NCBI GenBank assembly: GCA_021813595.1
Contig: JAKAKF010000264.1
Location: forward strand, 1 to 8,738
DNA: 8,738 nucleotides
Direction of reading: 5' to 3'
From: a bacterium
GTDB taxonomy: Bacteria; SZUA-79; Acidulodesulfobacterales; Acidulodesulfobacteraceae
A model generated the notes under the pieces. It saw only the letters and a list, made by a program, of their open reading frames with translations, made no database searches and was not told the origin of the DNA. Within the stretch, counting starts at the first letter, position 1, and every line of letters starts with the position of its first letter. The position numbers and the translations under genes were made by a program. Below are positions 1 to 6,472 of the stretch, one piece after another.

Positions 1-1
1 C

Positions 2-499
2 GCAGGTACGGCGGCATCTTCTTATTACGCTTTAAGCTGGGAAGAATTAAATAAAAATTTATTTTCCGCTATAAAATTAGAAAAACTTACGATGTTTGTT
101 ATCCTGTTCCTTATAGTTTTAGTGGCGGCGTTCAATATTATCTCAACCCTTATAATGGTCGTTATGGAAAAAAGAAAAGATATAGCGGTATTAAAATCCA
201 TAGGAGCTTCGTCTAAAGATATAATGATTATTTTTATCGCGCAGGGTCTTATTATAGGGTCTATAGGAACCGCCCTAGGACTCATATCCGGATTTATAAT
301 AGGATATTTGGAAGAAACGTATCATATAATAAGCCTGCCGTCGTCGGTTTACTATATAACCGCACTTCCCGTAAGGATGACCGCCGGCGAATTTGTAATT
401 ATAGGTTTTTGTTCAATATTTTTAAGTTTTATAGCAACTTTATACCCTTCTTATAAGGCGGGTAAAATAGACCCGGCCGAAGGCGTAAGATACGAGTAA
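2..499 (+). CDS. lolC: LolC/LolE-family lipoprotein-releasing ABC permease, 3' part (5' end outside window)
   Basis: This is the C-terminal 165 residues of an inner-membrane permease of the FtsX/MacB-like superfamily; the reading frame is open back to the window start, so the gene is cut at its 5' end. With the ATPase LolD it would extract outer-membrane lipoproteins from the inner membrane and pass them to LolA. The visible part has a transmembrane helix at about residues 32-53, followed by the conserved cytoplasmic segment MEKRKDIAVLKSIGAS, which contacts the ATPase in this family. Further hydrophobic helices lie near residues 74-100 and 128-148. It ends in the usual short tail with YPSYKAGKIDPAEGVRYE. 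The next gene is lolD, which supports a Lol role over other FtsX-like permeases. LolC and LolE cannot be told apart from this fragment, and a single hybrid subunit (LolF type) is possible, so the symbol is provisional. Confidence 0.88.
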   Translation, partial: AGTAASSYYALSWEELNKNLFSAIKLEKLTMFVILFLIVLVAAFNIISTLIMVVMEKRKDIAVLKSIGASSKDIMIIFIAQGLIIGSIGTALGLISGFIIGYLEETYHIISLPSSVYYITALPVRMTAGEFVIIGFCSIFLSFIATLYPSYKAGKIDPAEGVRYE

Positions 500-511
500 A
501 ATTGTAACTAC

Positions 512-534
512 GGGACAGAATTCAATTCTGTACC
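512..534. repeat. Intergenic palindrome A (GAATTCAATTC core) between lolC and lolD
   Basis: An inverted repeat has arms ACAGAATT (515-522) and AATTCTGT (524-531) around a single central C. It extends outward by GG/CC (512-513 and 533-534) after one G/A mismatch. It has the same core as the palindromes at 1255-1273 and 6393-6425. It ends 17 bases before the lolD ATG and has no T-tract after it, so it does not look like an intrinsic terminator. A REP-like mobile repeat is the simplest reading, by inference. Confidence 0.75.
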
Positions 535-551
535 TTCACAAATTGGAAATT

Positions 552-1250
552 ATGAACATACAAAGCAATGCAGCCGTTTCATTAAAAAACATAGTCAAGA
601 TTTTTAAGGCCGGAAATGAAACCGTAAATATTTTAAACAAAGCCGATTTTGAAATAAAAAAAGGCGATACCGTTGCCATTACCGGAGAATCCGGTACCGG
701 AAAAAGCACGCTTTTGCATATAATGGGAACTCTGCTTAAACCTGATTCCGGCAGTATTGAATATTTCGGCCAATCCGACGTTTATTCTCTTTCCGACGCA
801 AATCTTGCCCGTTTCAGAAATAAAAATATAGGTTTCGTTTTTCAATTTCACTATCTTTTAAATGAGTTCAGCTGTTTAGAAAATGCGGCAATGCCGTTAC
901 TGATAAGGAAAGAAAACAAAAATACGGCGTTTAAAATTGCGAAGGATTATCTTTGCGAAATGGGTCTTGAAAGCAGGCTTAATTTTAAACCTTATATGCT
1001 TTCGGGCGGCGAACAGCAGAGAGCGGCTATTGCAAGGGCGCTTGTATGTTCTCCGGAGGTTATATTAATGGACGAACCTACAGGCAATCTTGACCCGCGC
1101 CATGCCGAAAAACTTCATGAAATAATTATCGGACTTAATAAAAGATACGGGAAAACACTTGCCGTAGTTACTCATGATGCCAATTTTTCCGCCATGATGA
1201 GCCGTAAAATTAAAATTTCCAACGGGTTAATAGAAGAGGTCAATTTGTGA
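552..1250 (+). CDS. lolD: LolD, ATPase of the lipoprotein-releasing ABC transporter
   Basis: This 232-residue ABC ATPase has the usual LolD length and all nucleotide-binding motifs: Walker A GESGTGKST (residues 45-53), Q-loop Gln98 in VFQFHYLLNEF, signature LSGGEQQR (150-157), Walker B VILMDEP (170-176), D-loop GNLD (178-181) and switch His208. The segment FQFHYLLNEFSCLENAAMPL matches the LolD/MacB group, where the residues after the Q-loop contact the FtsX-like permease. It would power lipoprotein release from the inner membrane together with the upstream permease. I chose the ATG at 552 because GGA at 545-547 sits just ahead of it. An in-frame TTG at 543 would add only three residues and has no ribosome binding site of its own. 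Palindrome A lies between it and the upstream gene. MacB-type export is the main alternative, but the neighbours favour Lol. Confidence 0.93.
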   Translation: MNIQSNAAVSLKNIVKIFKAGNETVNILNKADFEIKKGDTVAITGESGTGKSTLLHIMGTLLKPDSGSIEYFGQSDVYSLSDANLARFRNKNIGFVFQFHYLLNEFSCLENAAMPLLIRKENKNTAFKIAKDYLCEMGLESRLNFKPYMLSGGEQQRAAIARALVCSPEVILMDEPTGNLDPRHAEKLHEIIIGLNKRYGKTLAVVTHDANFSAMMSRKIKISNGLIEEVNL

Positions 1251-1254
1251 TGGT

Positions 1255-1273
1255 GCCGGAATTGAATTCTGGC
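1255..1273. repeat. Intergenic palindrome B1 (inverse orientation) after lolD
   Basis: Arms CCGGAATT (1256-1263) and AATTCTGG (1265-1272) flank a central G and pair at seven of eight positions; a G/C pair at 1255/1273 extends them. The centre reads GAATTGAATTC, so it is the reverse complement of the GAATTCAATTC core in palindromes A and D. It begins five bases after the lolD stop. It is followed directly by a second small palindrome, TTTCCAA/TTGGAAA, at 1274-1288. Confidence 0.65.
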
Positions 1274-1284
1274 TTTCCAATTTG

Positions 1285-1373
1285 GAAAAAGGTGTCAGAT
1301 TTTATTTTGCGTATACGAAAAAAAATAATTAAAGATAAAAGATGATGCGCAAAATTAATCTGACACCTTTTTC
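1285..1373. repeat. Long inverted repeat B2, possible lolD-bamA terminator
   Basis: Two 17-base arms are exact reverse complements: GAAAAAGGTGTCAGATT (1285-1301) and AATCTGACACCTTTTTC (1357-1373). After a small asymmetric bulge, an inner stem ATTTTGCG/CGCAAAAT (1304-1311 and 1348-1355) continues the hairpin, leaving a loop of about 36 A-rich bases. The GGTGTCAG stem is flanked by A5 on the left and T5 on the right, the layout of a bidirectional intrinsic terminator, although the loop is long for one. GGTGTCAG-type inverted repeats also resemble ends recognised by IS200-like REP-associated transposases; this is recall and not shown here. It separates lolD from bamA. Confidence 0.75.
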
Positions 1374-1375
1374 AA

Positions 1376-1404
1376 TTGACATAAATTCTAATATTTGATA
1401 GTTT
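1376..1404 (+). promoter_or_regulatory. Candidate sigma-70 promoter for bamA
   Basis: A perfect TTGACA at 1376-1381 is followed, after 17 bases, by TAGTTT at 1399-1404, with a TG at 1396-1397 in the extended -10 position. The -10 hexamer is weak (only the first, second and last bases fit TATAAT). The predicted start of transcription falls at about 1411, the bamA ATG itself, which would give a leaderless message. It starts just after the right arm of the long inverted repeat. In AT-rich DNA such matches arise by chance, so confidence is low. Confidence 0.3.
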
Positions 1405-1410
1405 ATTAAA

Positions 1411-4155
1411 ATGAAATTTTTTAAGCAAGTATTTTTAGGAATTATTATAGCCGGCGTTTTAATTTTAAATTCTATTAACGCTTATGCGGCACTGAACAAT
1501 AAAAACGTCTGGACGGGTTTTTTTTATCAGAAAGGCTCCCCCTCATTAACATCCATAAAAAAATCTTTTGCCGAAAGTTTTAAAAAATATTTAAATTCAG
1601 GAAAGCCTTATTTTGTTTTTGCTTATACTAAATTAAAAACTAAACCTTACTTTAACTACGATAAAAAAATAAACTTAGTCCGGATAAAAAAGCTCGGCAT
1701 AGTTTATCATTCAAACTACATTATAACGGGAAGTATTTCGAGATTCGGTTCTAATTTTACCGTCCATGCTATGTTTATAGACGTATCGAATGTTTATAAG
1801 TCTAAAACCGTTAATTTATCCGGTAGCGGTACAATGCAGTTCGATAAAGACGTCAATTTGTTGTCATTAAAAGTATCTAATTTTATATTCGGCAATATTG
1901 AAAAAAATAAGACTATCAAAAAGACTGTTTTTAATAAAATTATATATGCCGTAAGAGTCAAAGGAAATGTTAGAGTAGGTAAAGGTTTTATAATGAATCG
2001 CATTGAAGTTAATAAAGGCGGGGAATATTCTATTAAAAAAATTAACGACAGCGTAAAAAAACTTTATAAAACCGGATATTTTAAAAATGTTTTAGTCAAC
2101 GTTAAGCCTCATGGAAATCAGCTTATAATAACCTTTATAGTATCGGAAAGACCTCTTATAAAGTCTATAAAATACACGGGGAACGGTTCCGTAAGCGTTA
2201 AAAAAATTAAAAAAATTATAAACGTAAAACCGGAAAGACCATACAGTTCGTATGAAATCGATAAAGCGTTAAAAATATTAAAATTTGTATATTCTGCCGA
2301 AGGCTATTATAACGCTAAAGTAAAAGTGAAGAAGAAAATTCTTCCGGGAAACTACGTATCCGTTGATTTTGCAATAAAACAAAATCAGCCGGTAATGGTT
2401 AACAAAGTTGAATTCAGAGGTAATACATCGTTTACTTCCGGAAAGCTTGCATCGGTTATGGGCATTAAGACGGTTAACCTTCTTACATGGATAACGGGGG
2501 CGGGAAAATTTAAAAAAGCGAGATTAAATACGCAGATTATTAAACTTTTAAGTTTTTATTATAATCACGGATATATTGAAGTCAGCGTAAAAAAACCTCT
2601 GTTTATATTTTCAAAAGATAAAAAATACGTAACTATTATCATAAGGATAGTGCAGGGACCTCAATTCAGGGTATCTAAAGTTAATCTTACGATAAAAGGA
2701 ACCAAGAAAAATTCCAAAGAATATCAGGCCGTGCAAAAACTTATAATAACAAAGCCGGGGTCGATATTTAACAGGAAAAATATAGAAAAAGAGATTTTAA
2801 GCATAACTAAATATTTTACTTATAAGGGCTATGCTTTTGCAAACGTTCAGCCGTCTATTAAGATAAAACGTAAGACCAGTTCGGTATTGGTATCTTTGAT
2901 AGTTCATAAAGGTAAAATTGCCAAATTCGGCAAAATTACTATTACAGGAAACGACATCACATACAGTTACGTTATTTTAAGAGCACTCGTGCTTTTTCCA
3001 GGCGAGAAATACAATCCTAAGTTAATAAAAATATCGAGACAGAACTTAAAAAACTTGATGTATTTTAAGCATGTTACTATAACTACGGAAAAAGTGCCCG
3101 GCAGGAATATATTAAATGTTAAAGTGCATGTAAAAGAACAAAGTACCGGTAAATTTACAATAGGGGGCGGTTACAGTTCGGCTACGTCTTTTATGGCTAT
3201 ATCTTCTATATCGGAATCCAACCTGTTCGGAACCGGAATTTCGGCATCTATTAACGTTCAGGCTGGCGGCCCTTATCAGTCGTACAGTTTTAATATACTT
3301 CAGCCGTATCTTACGTATATTTTTGCAAGACCGTTATCGGCAAGCCTGTCGTTATACGATACGTTTAACTCCCTGTATTATGAGTTTGCATATCGTTCGG
3401 TCGGCGGTTCGGTAACTTTCGGTTATCCTTTATACGGCAATGTATTGACGGAATATTTTAGGTACTTGTTAGAGCAGGATAATTCCGTTATCATACAGGG
3501 TCTTACAAATATTTTACCGCAGGGGAAGGTTACTACAAGCGAAGTTTCTTTGACGACGGTTTATAATACGTTAAATAATCCTATAGTACCCACGGCAGGC
3601 GATATGGACAGTTTTAGAGTAAGTTATGCCGGACCTCCTATAGGCGGAAACGACGATTTCGTTAAATACGTAATTCAGGCTAATCATTACATTCCGTTGT
3701 GGTGGGGAACTTCTTTTATGCAAGGGGCTCAGTTGGGTTATATAACAGGGACTAACTCTTCATACCCTCTTCCTATATACCAACGGTTTTTCGTCGGTGG
3801 AATAATGAATAATTATCCTCTTTTGGGCTTTATGTATGATTCAGTAGGTCCTTCGGAAGACGGAAATTTAGTAGGCGGCACTAAAATGTTTACCGTTCAG
3901 GCAAAATATTTTATACCGATACTGAAACAGATGAAATTTTACGGATTTTTGTGGTGGAATGCCGGTAATGCATGGCTGCAAAGCGAACCAGTGTTCCCTA
4001 TAAGTTTGGTTCAGGCGGCAGGCATAGGTTTTAACTGGTATTCGCCTTTCGGCCCTATTACCATTACTTACGGAAAGATACTCGGGTCGCCTATTAACGG
4101 CAATAATTCCACAAGAATACAGTTCAGTCTTGGGGAGGGTCTTCCCGGTATTTAA
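1411..4155 (+). CDS. bamA: BamA, outer-membrane protein assembly factor with extra N-terminal domain
   Basis: This 914-residue Omp85-family protein inserts beta-barrel proteins into the outer membrane. The signal peptide spans residues 1-26 (hydrophobic core, AYA then Ala). Residues 27-175 form a domain absent from E. coli BamA. Five POTRA repeats follow at about 176-246, 247-325, 326-416, 417-500 and 501-577, with typical pieces such as LYKTGYFKNV and VEFRGNTSFT. The barrel covers 578-914. Loop 6 reads QRFFVGGIMNNYPLLGF, so the usual (V/I)RGF motif is LLGF and its Arg is Leu805. The C-terminus has a beta-signal-like RIQFSLG but ends in GEGLPGI with no final aromatic. The ATG at 1411 is the only reasonable start: an in-frame TAG lies at 1399-1401 and the signal peptide begins here, yet no Shine-Dalgarno is visible. 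The Skp-like gene follows 76 bases later. The family call is secure; the three unusual points are read directly from the sequence. Confidence 0.95.
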   Translation: MKFFKQVFLGIIIAGVLILNSINAYAALNNKNVWTGFFYQKGSPSLTSIKKSFAESFKKYLNSGKPYFVFAYTKLKTKPYFNYDKKINLVRIKKLGIVYHSNYIITGSISRFGSNFTVHAMFIDVSNVYKSKTVNLSGSGTMQFDKDVNLLSLKVSNFIFGNIEKNKTIKKTVFNKIIYAVRVKGNVRVGKGFIMNRIEVNKGGEYSIKKINDSVKKLYKTGYFKNVLVNVKPHGNQLIITFIVSERPLIKSIKYTGNGSVSVKKIKKIINVKPERPYSSYEIDKALKILKFVYSAEGYYNAKVKVKKKILPGNYVSVDFAIKQNQPVMVNKVEFRGNTSFTSGKLASVMGIKTVNLLTWITGAGKFKKARLNTQIIKLLSFYYNHGYIEVSVKKPLFIFSKDKKYVTIIIRIVQGPQFRVSKVNLTIKGTKKNSKEYQAVQKLIITKPGSIFNRKNIEKEILSITKYFTYKGYAFANVQPSIKIKRKTSSVLVSLIVHKGKIAKFGKITITGNDITYSYVILRALVLFPGEKYNPKLIKISRQNLKNLMYFKHVTITTEKVPGRNILNVKVHVKEQSTGKFTIGGGYSSATSFMAISSISESNLFGTGISASINVQAGGPYQSYSFNILQPYLTYIFARPLSASLSLYDTFNSLYYEFAYRSVGGSVTFGYPLYGNVLTEYFRYLLEQDNSVIIQGLTNILPQGKVTTSEVSLTTVYNTLNNPIVPTAGDMDSFRVSYAGPPIGGNDDFVKYVIQANHYIPLWWGTSFMQGAQLGYITGTNSSYPLPIYQRFFVGGIMNNYPLLGFMYDSVGPSEDGNLVGGTKMFTVQAKYFIPILKQMKFYGFLWWNAGNAWLQSEPVFPISLVQAAGIGFNWYSPFGPITITYGKILGSPINGNNSTRIQFSLGEGLPGI

Positions 4156-4217
4156 CGGCATTTAATAATTAGAAAATAAAAACATAAAAGGCAGTAAATA
4201 TCAAATTAAATATTAAC

Positions 4218-4223
4218 AAGGAG
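4218..4223 (+). promoter_or_regulatory. Strong ribosome binding site of the skp-like gene
   Basis: AAGGAG lies eight bases before the ATG at 4232. It is the clearest Shine-Dalgarno in the window; bamA, lpxD, lpxA and lpxB show none. It fixes the start of the chaperone gene. Confidence 0.8.
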
Positions 4224-4231
4224 ATTAATTT

Positions 4232-4759
4232 ATGAAAAAAATTATTTTAAGTTTAAGTTTAGGAGTTTTTTTAATGCTGGCGGCAACAATGATGTTTGGT
4301 TCCGCAAAAGCTAACGCGGCAGGTTCAAACATTGCGGTTGTCAATATGCAGAAAGTAATAGCAATGTCCAACCAAGGAAAAGCTGCTAACGGCGAATTAA
4401 AAGCGTTGGTTTCTAAATATAGCGGAAGGCTTCTTGCCATGAGAAAAAAAATTGCGGCAATTCGGGCTGATTTAAAAAATAACGGTTCTATAATGTCTGC
4501 CGCCGAAAAAACAAAAAAAACAAAAGAATTTGAAACGGATATATCTAACTATTCCGCTCAGGAAAAACATATACAGGGCGTTATGTCGGAAAAAAGATTT
4601 AATTTGTTAAAAGGAATAGTCAATAAAGCTACGGCGATTATCGATTCTATTGCAAAAAAAGACGGATATATTTTAGTTATTGACAGACCCAGCGTAGTTT
4701 ACAGGGCTAATTCCATAGATATAACCAATCAAGTTTTACAAAAGATGAACGCAAAATAA
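4232..4759 (+). CDS. skp: Skp/OmpH-family periplasmic chaperone
   Basis: This 175-residue secreted protein has a clear signal peptide: MKK, a hydrophobic core to about residue 22, and likely cleavage after ANA at 27-29. The mature part starts with NIAVVNMQKVIAMSNQGKAA, the family's opening strand and first helix, where most members have the pattern IAVVDxxxVLxxSxxGK. It continues as a long, charged, Lys- and Ala-rich helical region (about 45-130), expected to form the tentacle-like coiled coils, and closes with GYILVIDRPSVVYRANSIDITNQVLQKMN, the family's C-terminal strand and helix. Skp trimers hold unfolded outer-membrane proteins in the periplasm and pass them to BamA, encoded just upstream. 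Length is close to E. coli Skp (161). A strong AAGGAG precedes the ATG. Sequence identity in this family is always low, so the call rests on architecture and position between bamA and lpxD. Confidence 0.88.
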   Translation: MKKIILSLSLGVFLMLAATMMFGSAKANAAGSNIAVVNMQKVIAMSNQGKAANGELKALVSKYSGRLLAMRKKIAAIRADLKNNGSIMSAAEKTKKTKEFETDISNYSAQEKHIQGVMSEKRFNLLKGIVNKATAIIDSIAKKDGYILVIDRPSVVYRANSIDITNQVLQKMNAK

Positions 4760-4813
4760 ATAAAAATAAAATCTTAGCTAATTTTCAGAAATTTATAATA
4801 TTTATTTATTTTT

Positions 4814-5863
4814 ATGCTTTTAAAAGATATAGTTTCTAAGCTATCCCTTAACGCTATTGGAGATATCGACGATATAGACGTTTCCGGAATAGGTTCGCTT
4901 AAAGCGGCAAAAGAGAACGAAATCTCTTTTGCCGCCGGACACAAATACGCAAAACAGCTGCTTGACACTAAAGCCTGTGCAGTCATAATGGATCATGAAT
5001 CTTTAAAGGACGAATTACCGTCCGACGTTAAATTCGTCATATTGGATTCTAAAAATCCATATCTTTCATTTGCAGAAGCTACGCAGATTTTTAAAAACTA
5101 TTTTGACGATAAAAATAAAATCGATTTCAATAATTTTGGAGAAAATTTCCAAGATAGATATTATATAGGAAAAACTTCAAAAAAAGGGGATAATACAATT
5201 ATTTTTCCCGGAGTTTTTATAGGGGAGGGTTGTTCTATTGGAGATAATTGCAGGGTAATGTCAAACGTTTATATAGGAAATAATGCAACTATCGGAAATA
5301 ACGTGCTGATATATCCCAACGTTACGGTTTACGATAATTCTAAAATAGGAAATAACTGCATAATACATGCCGGCGCCATTATCGGAAGCGACGGTTTCGG
5401 TTTTGCAAGAGGCAAATCCGGTTACGTTAAGATAATTCATACGGGATATGCGGAGCTTGAGGATAACGTAGAAATAGGCGCTAATACTACTATAGACAGA
5501 GGCGCCGTAGATTTTACCAAAATCGGAGCGGGAACAAAAATAGATAATTTAGTTCAGGTTGCCCACAACGTAATAATAGGTAAAAATTGCGTTATAGCGG
5601 CTCAAACAGGAATTGCGGGCAGTACTGAAATCGGCGATAACGTTACTATAGGCGGACAGGTCGGTATAGCCGGACATATCGAAGTCGGAAACAACGTTAT
5701 GATAGCGGCTCAGTCGGGAATATCGGGCAATATAAAAGACGGCGAGATTTTATCCGGTTCGCCCGCTTTTCCTATAAAAGAATGGCGCAACTCGGTAGTG
5801 CTTTTTAAGAAACTTCCGGAATTATATAAGAAATTAAAGGAAATTTCAAAAACTAAGGATTGA
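4814..5863 (+). CDS. lpxD: LpxD, UDP-3-O-acylglucosamine N-acyltransferase
   Basis: This 349-residue protein would transfer a 3-hydroxyacyl chain from acyl-ACP to the 2-amino group of UDP-3-O-acyl-GlcN, the third step of lipid A synthesis, in the cytoplasm. Residues 1-105 form the LpxD-type uridine-binding domain ([24 protein letters not shown]). Residues 110-310 are a left-handed beta-helix of hexapeptide repeats such as IGDNCR, IGNNAT and IGNNVL. The signature [14 protein letters not shown] lies at 185-198. The likely catalytic base is His251 in NLVQVAHN, matching the E. coli His239 region. The tail [31 protein letters not shown] (314-344) matches the family's C-terminal helix. The start fits the family, but no Shine-Dalgarno is visible in the AT-only stretch before it. 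The gene ends six bases before fabZ, so the two are almost certainly co-transcribed. Confidence 0.96.
   Translation: MLLKDIVSKLSLNAIGDIDDIDVSGIGSLKAAKENEISFAAGHKYAKQLLDTKACAVIMDHESLKDELPSDVKFVILDSKNPYLSFAEATQIFKNYFDDKNKIDFNNFGENFQDRYYIGKTSKKGDNTIIFPGVFIGEGCSIGDNCRVMSNVYIGNNATIGNNVLIYPNVTVYDNSKIGNNCIIHAGAIIGSDGFGFARGKSGYVKIIHTGYAELEDNVEIGANTTIDRGAVDFTKIGAGTKIDNLVQVAHNVIIGKNCVIAAQTGIAGSTEIGDNVTIGGQVGIAGHIEVGNNVMIAAQSGISGNIKDGEILSGSPAFPIKEWRNSVVLFKKLPELYKKLKEISKTKD
5855..5859 (+). promoter_or_regulatory. Ribosome binding site of fabZ inside the lpxD 3' end
   Basis: AAGGA overlaps the last codons of lpxD and stands ten bases before the fabZ ATG at 5870. The lpxD stop at 5861-5863 lies between the two, an arrangement that suggests translational coupling of lpxD and fabZ. 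Confidence 0.5.
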
Positions 5864-5869
5864 AAAAAA

Positions 5870-6352
5870 ATGGAAAAAAAAGAAGAAAAGAAAAGCGTTT
5901 TGAAAGACGGCGAAATAATAGGCATAGGAGAAATTTTAAATCTTTTACCGCACAGATATCCTTTTCTTATGATAGATAAAGTCGTATCGTTAGAAAAAGG
6001 CAAATCTATTATCGCCGTTAAAAATACTACTATAAACGAACCTTTTTTTCAGGGGCATTTTCCTGGTTATCCGGTTATGCCAGGAGTATTAATATTAGAG
6101 GCTCTTGCTCAGGCGGGCGGCATTTTAGCTTATAAAACGGAAGAAGACGACGATTTAAGAAACAAATTAACTTATTTTATGGGAATAGATAAGGCCAGAT
6201 TCAGAAAACCTATATTACCCGGTTACTCGGTGTATTTAAAAGTCGAACTTATTAAAAGAAAACAGTTCGTGTGGGTTTTTTCAGGCAAAGCCGAAGTAGA
6301 AGGAAATATCTGCGCTGAAGCAGAACTAATGGCAACATTTATGCCGAAATAA
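5870..6352 (+). CDS. fabZ: FabZ, 3-hydroxyacyl-ACP dehydratase
   Basis: This 160-residue hotdog-fold enzyme dehydrates 3-hydroxyacyl-ACP to trans-2-enoyl-ACP in fatty acid synthesis. It shows the family's LLPHRYPFLMIDKV (residues 25-38), catalytic His63 in FFQGHFPGYPVMPG and catalytic Glu77 in LILEALAQAGG. The C-terminal half has the usual GIDKARFRKPILPG. A Lys/Glu-rich leader of about 17 residues precedes the conserved part, slightly longer than in many homologues; no closer in-frame ATG fits. Because its substrate is also the acyl donor of LpxA and LpxD, its place between their genes balances phospholipid and lipid A supply, a well-known arrangement. It follows lpxD by six bases. After its stop comes the palindromic spacer at 6364-6425, which separates it from lpxA. 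Confidence 0.97.
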   Translation: MEKKEEKKSVLKDGEIIGIGEILNLLPHRYPFLMIDKVVSLEKGKSIIAVKNTTINEPFFQGHFPGYPVMPGVLILEALAQAGGILAYKTEEDDDLRNKLTYFMGIDKARFRKPILPGYSVYLKVELIKRKQFVWVFSGKAEVEGNICAEAELMATFMPK

Positions 6353-6363
6353 ATGTAGTGCAG

Positions 6364-6374
6364 GAATTCAATTC
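6364..6374. repeat. Degenerate palindrome C (GAATTCAATTC core) after fabZ
   Basis: An 11-base GAATTCAATTC core lies 12 bases after the fabZ stop. Its outer arms (CAG to the left, GGG to the right) do not pair, so it looks like a decayed copy of the full palindrome that follows 18 bases later. Confidence 0.45.
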
Positions 6375-6392
6375 GGGCATTACCGCAAAATG

Positions 6393-6425
6393 TATCGGGG
6401 ACAGAATTCAATTCTGTCCCCGATA
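6393..6425. repeat. Perfect 33-base palindrome D between fabZ and lpxA
   Basis: Arms TATCGGGGACAGAATT (6393-6408) and AATTCTGTCCCCGATA (6410-6425) are exact reverse complements around a single central C. This is the best-preserved member of the palindrome family in the window. The next bases (TTAAATAG) are not a T-tract, so it is a poor match to an intrinsic terminator. In RNA a single-base loop is impossible, so the centre of the hairpin would open by a few pairs. It is most likely a REP-like element or protein-binding site, by inference. Confidence 0.85.
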
Positions 6426-6472
6426 TTAAATAGAAACAATAAAAAAATAAAAATGGAATACGAAATTAAAAT

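Noticed and set aside
543..551. Upstream TTG start for lolD
   Set aside because: It would add three residues, lacks a ribosome binding site and does not improve the family match; the ATG at 552 has GGA just upstream.
1342..1398. Short + strand frame (18 codons) between lolD and bamA
   Set aside because: Most of it is the right arm of the long inverted repeat and it has no ribosome binding site, so it is not a credible gene.
3868..4161. Antisense frame opposite the bamA 3' end
   Set aside because: It is a shadow of the BamA barrel codons, with no signal, motif or ribosome binding site.
5180..5750. Recurrent ATAGGAAATAAC-like units in lpxD (similar ones in lpxA)
   Set aside because: These encode the hexapeptide repeats of the beta-helix; they are protein repeats and not a DNA repeat array or CRISPR.
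6393..6430. Palindrome D as an intrinsic terminator of fabZ
   Set aside because: No T-tract follows the right arm, the centre has only one unpaired base, and lpxA downstream shows no obvious promoter of its own, so read-through is more likely.
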